Source: an uncultured Alphaproteobacteria bacterium (lineage in GTDB: Bacteria > Pseudomonadota > Alphaproteobacteria > HIMB59 > GCA-002718135). From it: a DNA stretch of 20,301 nucleotides. The notes below the pieces were generated by a model. It was not told the DNA's origin, did not search any database, and saw only the letters and a list, made by a program, of their open reading frames with translations. The stretch spans positions 1 through 20,301 of the forward strand of contig CACNCW010000016.1 of the NCBI GenBank assembly GCA_902619055.1, read 5' to 3'. A program made the position numbers and the translations under genes. Shown here in pieces: positions 16,377-20,301 of the stretch; position 1 is the first letter of the stretch, and each line of letters opens with the position of its first letter.

Positions 16377-16396
16377 TTGTAACAAAAATTTAACAT
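16377..16396 (+). promoter_or_regulatory. Candidate PHO box before DUF47-pit
   Basis: TTGTAAC (16377-16383), spacer AAAA, ATTTAAC (16388-16394) form two units with an 11-base period. The 17 bases TTGTAACAAAAATTTAA are identical to those before phoB. The site ends 37 bases before the DUF47 ATG, with TATAAG at 16422-16427. In Sinorhizobium PhoB represses the orfA-pit operon, so this box could be a repression site; the direction of control is inferred. Confidence 0.58.
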
Positions 16397-16433
16397 TTCT
16401 TTCTTTTTTTTTGAAAAGTTCTATAAGCACGCC

Positions 16434-17096
16434 ATGTTTGGATTAAAAAGTGCATCATTATTTGGTGATACCAAAAAGCTTGAAAGAGAAATTGATGAGT
16501 TTGTTGATATTGTCTCTGAAGTGGGCTTAGTATTTAAATCGATAGTTCCAACTTATCTCAATTATTCCGCCAATGGTAAATTTGAGGAAATGGTTGAAAA
16601 AGTTAAAGAAATGGAAAGTAAGGCCGACAAAATTACAAAAGATGTTGAGCATACTCTTTATGAAGAAACACTAATCCCAGATGCAAGAAGTGATGTGTTA
16701 CGACTTCTAGAACACATCGACGAATTAATTGGAATGTACCAAGGAAATTGCTATCACTTCTCTATTCAAAAACCTAATTTTCCAAAAGAATTTCATGAAG
16801 ATCTTATTGAGTTAACAGAGACTGTTGTAAATTGTGTTGAGTCACTTTGTTTGACTGTCCGATCATTTTTTAGAGATATTAAATCTGTTAGAGATAATGC
16901 TCATAAAGTAACTTTTTATGAAAAAGAATCTGATATAAAATTTAGTTCACTTGCAAGAAGAATTTTTGATTCTGAATTACCTCTAGATCAAAAAATGCAT
17001 CTTCGATATTTTGTAGAAAAGATTGATCGTATTTGTGATCAAGCAGAAGACATAGCTGACGAGGTTCAAATTTACGCTATTAAACGTTCCGTTTAA
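16434..17096 (+). CDS. DUF47 / PhoU-like Pit accessory regulator
   Basis: This 220-residue helical cytoplasmic protein of the DUF47 family (PhoU-like, TIGR00153 type) is usually encoded directly before Pit and thought to modulate it. Segments seen are DEFVDIVSEVGLVFKSIVPTYLN, MESKADKITKDVEHTLYEETLIPDARSDVLRLLEHIDELIG (the metal-binding E..D..R..D helix pattern), and the C-terminal FVEKIDRICDQAEDIADEVQIY, the second such helix. Length is typical. It ends six bases before pit. No Shine-Dalgarno precedes the ATG, and a TATAAG sits only 12 bases upstream of it. It is equivalent to OrfA of the Sinorhizobium orfA-pit operon. It is distinct from the true PhoU at 2652-3362. Confidence 0.92.
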   Translation: MFGLKSASLFGDTKKLEREIDEFVDIVSEVGLVFKSIVPTYLNYSANGKFEEMVEKVKEMESKADKITKDVEHTLYEETLIPDARSDVLRLLEHIDELIGMYQGNCYHFSIQKPNFPKEFHEDLIELTETVVNCVESLCLTVRSFFRDIKSVRDNAHKVTFYEKESDIKFSSLARRIFDSELPLDQKMHLRYFVEKIDRICDQAEDIADEVQIYAIKRSV

Positions 17097-17102
17097 TTTT
17101 CA

Positions 17103-18155
17103 ATGGAAATTACAATTCTAATTTTTTTATTTGGTGGTCTTTTTTTAGGTTGGTCACTTGGTGCCAATGATGCAGCAAATGTTTTTGGAACTGCAGTTGG
17201 AACACGAATGGTTAGTTTCACAAGTGCAGCAATAATTTGTAGTGTCTTTGTTATTCTAGGTGCAATTATTAGCGGAGCAGGTACAACAGAAACCTTAGGA
17301 AAGTTAGGTGCTATTAATGCATTGCCTGGTGCTTTTGCAGCATGTGTTGCTGCAGGAATATCTGTTTATTTAATGACTAAAGTTGGCTTGCCTGTTTCAA
17401 CAACGCAAGCGATTGTTGGAGCAATTGTTGGTTGGAATTTATACACGGGATCTTCAACTAATCTTCAAGTTTTAATTACTATTTTAGGAACATGGATACT
17501 CTGTCCTATTATTGCAGGAGTTATTGCAATGGGTTTATTTACTTTTACAAAAAGAGTTATACTCAATAGAAAGTTACATATTCTCAGACTTGATGCCTAT
17601 ACAAGAACAGCTTTACTTTTAGCGGGTGCTTTTGGTGCTTATAGTTTAGGTGCAAACAATATTGCCAATGTAATGGGTGTCTTCGTACCTATATCACCGT
17701 TTACTGATGTTACTATTGGAAATTTATTTGTCTTTTCCTCAAAAGAACAATTATTTCTGCTGGGTGGTTTAGCAATAGCTGTTGGTGTTTTTACTTACTC
17801 GAAAAGAGTTATGTTTACCGTGGGTAATGATCTCTTAAAAATGACACCAGTGGCAGCATTTATTGTTGTTATATCGCATTCTATTGTTTTATTTTTATTT
17901 GCATCCCAGGGTATAAGTGCTTTTTTACAATCTATAAATCTTCCCTCTATACCTTTGGTACCAGTATCAAGTTCCCAAGCTGTTGTCGGCGGCGTAATTG
18001 GAATTGGTCTTTTAAAAGGAGGAAAAGAGGTTCAATGGTCAATTGCAGGTAGAATTTCTTTGGGTTGGATGACGCTACCTATAATTGCAGCTTTAATTTC
18101 TTTAATTGTTTTATTTATTCTAGAAAATATTTTTAATTTAACGGTCTCTTTTTAA
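17103..18155 (+). CDS. pit: Low-affinity inorganic phosphate transporter Pit
   Basis: This 350-residue inner-membrane symporter of the PiT family imports phosphate, often with a divalent metal, using the ion gradient. The family's inverted duplicate signatures are both present: GWSLGANDAANVFGTAVGTRM near residues 16-36 and YSLGANNIANVMGVFVP near 180-196. PVSTTQAIVGAIVGWN and PVSSSQAVVGGVIGIG are the matching loops of the two halves. About ten hydrophobic helices are visible. It is a short, single-block form without the long central insert of E. coli PitA (499 residues), as in many alphaproteobacteria. It follows DUF47 after six bases and ends against the phosphatase with overlapping stops. 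Confidence 0.96.
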   Translation: MEITILIFLFGGLFLGWSLGANDAANVFGTAVGTRMVSFTSAAIICSVFVILGAIISGAGTTETLGKLGAINALPGAFAACVAAGISVYLMTKVGLPVSTTQAIVGAIVGWNLYTGSSTNLQVLITILGTWILCPIIAGVIAMGLFTFTKRVILNRKLHILRLDAYTRTALLLAGAFGAYSLGANNIANVMGVFVPISPFTDVTIGNLFVFSSKEQLFLLGGLAIAVGVFTYSKRVMFTVGNDLLKMTPVAAFIVVISHSIVLFLFASQGISAFLQSINLPSIPLVPVSSSQAVVGGVIGIGLLKGGKEVQWSIAGRISLGWMTLPIIAALISLIVLFILENIFNLTVSF

Positions 18156-18676
18156 TTAACTGCTCGATAAGAAAAAATAAAATCTTCTTGGATTTTTGAC
18201 TCAATAGCTCCTTTTCTTCTTGATCGTACTAGATCAATAGCTTCTTGTTTTTCATAATTAAATTCAACAAGTAAAATAGCAGCTATAGTGCCAGCTCTTC
18301 CTTTTCCTCCACGGCAATGTAAAACTATGTTTTTACCATCTATCAATTCGTTCTTTAATAAAACTTTTGTTGTTTCCCATTTATATTTAAAATCTTTATC
18401 TGGTGCTCCCATGTCATAAATGGGTAAATGGTACCAATGTAATTTATGTTCATAAATATTTTTGACAAACAAAGTTTTATCACACAATTTTTCAAATTCG
18501 CTATCTTCAACAAAAGAAGTAATAGAACTACAATTATTATTTTTAAATATTTCTAATTCGTTTGCTAAAATTGTTTCTTCAAATAAACCATTAGAGTTAA
18601 GACCTGGGAAAGAAGTTAATATAATTTTGCCTGCAAATGACTTAGAGTCAATAAAATCATAATTGCTAAATTGCAT
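18152..18676 (-). CDS. Dual-specificity-type phosphatase linked to phosphonate gene
   Basis: This 174-residue cytoplasmic protein of the cysteine-phosphatase superfamily has its P-loop HCRGGKGRAG near residues 123-132, i.e. C-x5-R with catalytic C124 and R130. The general-acid loop is likely HLPIYDMGAPD (about 82-92), which supplies the expected aspartate. The overall pattern resembles CDKN3-like/DSP proteins (FPGLNS...LANELEIFKNNNCSSITSFVEDSE). It begins without any gap after the stop of the PhnZ-like gene, so the two are almost certainly co-transcribed. The substrate is unknown: a phosphoprotein, a phospho-metabolite of the phosphonate route, or inositol/lipid phosphate are all possible. 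All catalytic residues appear intact. Confidence 0.82.
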   Translation of the reverse strand: MQFSNYDFIDSKSFAGKIILTSFPGLNSNGLFEETILANELEIFKNNNCSSITSFVEDSEFEKLCDKTLFVKNIYEHKLHWYHLPIYDMGAPDKDFKYKWETTKVLLKNELIDGKNIVLHCRGGKGRAGTIAAILLVEFNYEKQEAIDLVRSRRKGAIESKIQEDFIFSYRAVN

Positions 18677-19252
18677 TTACGCTTGTTTAGCTAAAAAAGA
18701 CTGTCTTGCTTCTTCTAAATAGGGGCGGAAATGTTCAACATCGGGAGTTTTTTTATCTAGAATTTTTGCTAAATCATCAAATCTTCTAAGCTCTACTGCT
18801 TCATCCATAAAAGGTTTGCTTATAAACGCATCTGCTTCTTCTTTTGTGAAAGGACCACCTTGAACTTTTAACGAAAGTTTCGATGCTTCTGATAGACTAT
18901 CATAATAACCTTCTTCAACACTTGATAAATATCTTTTTGAGTCAACATGTGCTCTAATTGGTAGAATAACATCCTCACCAAAATATTTTTTTAAAAAATC
19001 AGCACCTAAATTTTCATGATGACCATCTTTCCCTTCATGAATGGGATCGCCGTCCTCATAGATAAGGTGGCCAACATCATGCAGTAATGCTGCAGCAATT
19101 GTTGGTCCTGGTAATTTATGTTTTTCAGCAAGTTCAGCACATTGGAGTGCGTGCTCAAGCTGGGTCACATCCTCATTACCATATTGAATATCAGCACCTT
19201 TTGTTTTCAAAAGATGTAAGAGATAGTCTACAATATTTTCTTCCATTTTCAT
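18677..19252 (-). CDS. phnZ: PhnZ-like HD-domain phosphonate oxygenase
   Basis: This 191-residue HD-domain protein is of the type found in phosphonate degradation clusters. PhnZ is a di-iron oxygenase that splits the C-P bond of 2-amino-1-hydroxyethylphosphonate into glycine and phosphate. Residues Y24, E27 and H34 (YGNEDVTQLEH), the HD pair H58/D59 (LLHDVGH), H79, H102 and D159/D160 (RRFDDLAK) line up closely with the metal and substrate residues I recall for PhnZ. Y24 and E27 are the distinctive lid residues that separate these oxygenases from ordinary HD phosphohydrolases. It is divergent from phnW. A partner hydroxylase (PhnY) is not in the window. A related trimethylaminophosphonate oxygenase (TmpB-like) or other HD oxygenase is the alternative. 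Confidence 0.83.
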   Translation of the reverse strand: MKMEENIVDYLLHLLKTKGADIQYGNEDVTQLEHALQCAELAEKHKLPGPTIAAALLHDVGHLIYEDGDPIHEGKDGHHENLGADFLKKYFGEDVILPIRAHVDSKRYLSSVEEGYYDSLSEASKLSLKVQGGPFTKEEADAFISKPFMDEAVELRRFDDLAKILDKKTPDVEHFRPYLEEARQSFLAKQA

Positions 19253-19311
19253 TTATAATTAACTTATTAGAAAATAAATTCAATTCCAACTTTAATAAGA
19301 TTGATCAAATT

Positions 19312-19317
19312 TATAAT
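19312..19317 (+). promoter_or_regulatory. Candidate -10 element for phnW
   Basis: The 88-base divergent gap between the PhnZ-like gene and phnW holds TATAAT at 19312-19317, 23 bases before the phnW ATG. No good -35 lies at 17 bases. I see no PHO-box repeat in this gap on either strand. The DNA is very AT-rich, so support is weak. Confidence 0.35.
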
Positions 19318-19340
19318 AATATTTATTAAGTAAATATTTA

Positions 19341-20301
19341 ATGGATAAAAAATTATTAACCCCTGGTCCTCTCACGACATCGATGTCAACAAAAGAGGCT
19401 ATGCTTCATGATTGGGGTTCGAGAGATACAAAATTTATTGATCTCAATGCATCAATTAGAGATTCCCTTGTTAAATTAATAGACGGTGAAGATAAATATC
19501 AATGTGTTCCAATGCAGGGAAGTGGAACTTTTGCCGTAGAGTCGATGGTAAGCTCTCTTACTCAAAAAGATTCTAAAATTCTGATTCTGATCAATGGTGC
19601 TTACGGACAAAGAATGAAAAAAATGTGCACATATTTAGGGAGAGATTTTATTGAATATGAAGTTGCTGAACATGAAGTACATGACATCAATAAAATTGAA
19701 GACTTAATTGATAGCAACAACTTAACACACGTCTTTGCTGTATATTGTGAAACAACATCGGGTATTTTAAATCCTATTGAAGACATTGCAAAATTGGTTG
19801 AGGGGAAAAATTTATCGTTATTCATCGATGCAATGAGTGCCTTTGGTGCATTACCCTTAAGTTCTAAAACAATTACTTTTGATGCTGTAGCCGCTTCATC
19901 AAACAAATGCTTAGAAGGTGTGCCAGGTGTTGGTTTCATTCTTGTTAAAAATGAAGTTATTCAAAATGCAAAAGGCAATAGTCACTCACTAAGTCTAGAC
20001 TTGTATGATCAATGGCAAGCAATGGAAAAAAATAAACAATGGCGATTTACACCTCCAACACACGTATTAGCTGCATTCAACCAAGCTATTGAAGAACATA
20101 AAGAACAAGGCGGTGTAAAAGGAAGAGGTAAAAGATATAAAAAAAATTGTGAAATTATTTGTAATGGAATGAAAGAGTTGGGATTTGAGCAACTACTTCC
20201 TGATAATTTACAAGCACCAATTATTATTACGTTTAAACAACCTAATGATCCTAAATTTAACTTTGAGAAATTTTATAATGCTCTTAGTGAAAAAGATTTT
20301 T
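19341..20301 (+). CDS. phnW: 2-aminoethylphosphonate-pyruvate transaminase PhnW (cut by window edge)
   Basis: The frame is open from the ATG at 19341 to the window edge, giving 320 codons of about 365 expected. PhnW is a PLP enzyme of the class V aminotransferase group. It converts 2-aminoethylphosphonate and pyruvate to phosphonoacetaldehyde and alanine. The start KLLTPGPLTTSMSTKEAML and GSRDTKF is the PhnW N-terminus. PMQGSGTFAVESM binds the cofactor phosphate, FIDAMSAFGALP contains D163 that contacts the PLP ring, and ASSNKCLEGVPG carries the Schiff-base lysine K189. FTPPTHVLAAF follows as in the family. It diverges from the PhnZ-like gene. Downstream partners that would decide the route (phnX, phnY/phnA) lie outside the window. 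Confidence 0.94.
   Translation, partial: MDKKLLTPGPLTTSMSTKEAMLHDWGSRDTKFIDLNASIRDSLVKLIDGEDKYQCVPMQGSGTFAVESMVSSLTQKDSKILILINGAYGQRMKKMCTYLGRDFIEYEVAEHEVHDINKIEDLIDSNNLTHVFAVYCETTSGILNPIEDIAKLVEGKNLSLFIDAMSAFGALPLSSKTITFDAVAASSNKCLEGVPGVGFILVKNEVIQNAKGNSHSLSLDLYDQWQAMEKNKQWRFTPPTHVLAAFNQAIEEHKEQGGVKGRGKRYKKNCEIICNGMKELGFEQLLPDNLQAPIIITFKQPNDPKFNFEKFYNALSEKDF

Noticed and set aside
19301..19308. TTGATCAA palindrome in the phosphonate divergent gap as an operator
   Set aside because: It is a single eight-base palindrome in AT-rich DNA with no second copy; chance is sufficient.
19601..19939. Minus-strand open frame of 112 codons
   Set aside because: It is antisense to the clear PhnW coding sequence, including the PLP lysine region.

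Overview
The window is AT-rich, tightly packed DNA (gaps of 0-150 bases, many stop/start overlaps) from a bacterium. Gene content points to an alphaproteobacterium: the long DUF3333-type PstA, the paired PlcP/glycosyltransferase, a DUF47-Pit operon and a PhnZ-type HD oxygenase. Base composition and compactness suggest a streamlined marine lineage (Pelagibacterales, AEGEAN-169/HIMB59 or similar). That placement is an inference; no rRNA or marker gene in the window settles it.

Layout. Bases 1-1872 (minus): the start of trpS and all of murJ. Bases 1927-9398 (minus): a complete phosphate-starvation operon, read as SET-domain methyltransferase - phoR - pstS - (terminator) - pstC - pstA - pstB - phoU - phoB. 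Bases 9485-11965 (plus, divergent): plcP - agt - aquaporin, i.e. replacement of phospholipids by glycolipids, plus an arsenic-type aquaporin. Bases 11962-15520: polyphosphate metabolism, with ppx on minus diverging from sixA and ppk1 on plus. Bases 15667-16310 (minus): an arsenate reductase coupled to a small membrane protein. Bases 16434-18155 (plus): a DUF47 regulator and the Pit phosphate transporter. Bases 18152-19252 (minus): a dual-specificity-type phosphatase and a PhnZ-like HD oxygenase. These diverge from phnW (19341 to the window end, incomplete). No gap exceeds 150 bases, and I see no tRNA, rRNA, insertion sequence or CRISPR array.

How the genes work together. From 1927 to the end almost everything concerns phosphorus: sensing (PhoR/PhoB/PhoU), uptake at high (Pst) and low (Pit) affinity, release of phosphate from membrane lipid (PlcP) and its replacement by sugar lipid (Agt), storage (Ppk/Ppx), phosphonate use (PhnW, PhnZ-like), and defence against arsenate, which enters through phosphate transporters (ArsC, AqpS-like channel). 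Candidate PHO boxes with the expected 11-base repeat period lie before phoB, pstS and DUF47-pit, and a weaker one before plcP. This supports one shared regulon.

Less expected elements: a PhoR with no membrane segment; a eukaryote-like SET methyltransferase as first gene of the pho operon, overlapping phoR; an aquaporin with Val where most aquaporins have the selectivity-filter Arg; a CX5R phosphatase directly joined to a phosphonate oxygenase; and a small membrane protein of unknown role coupled to arsC.
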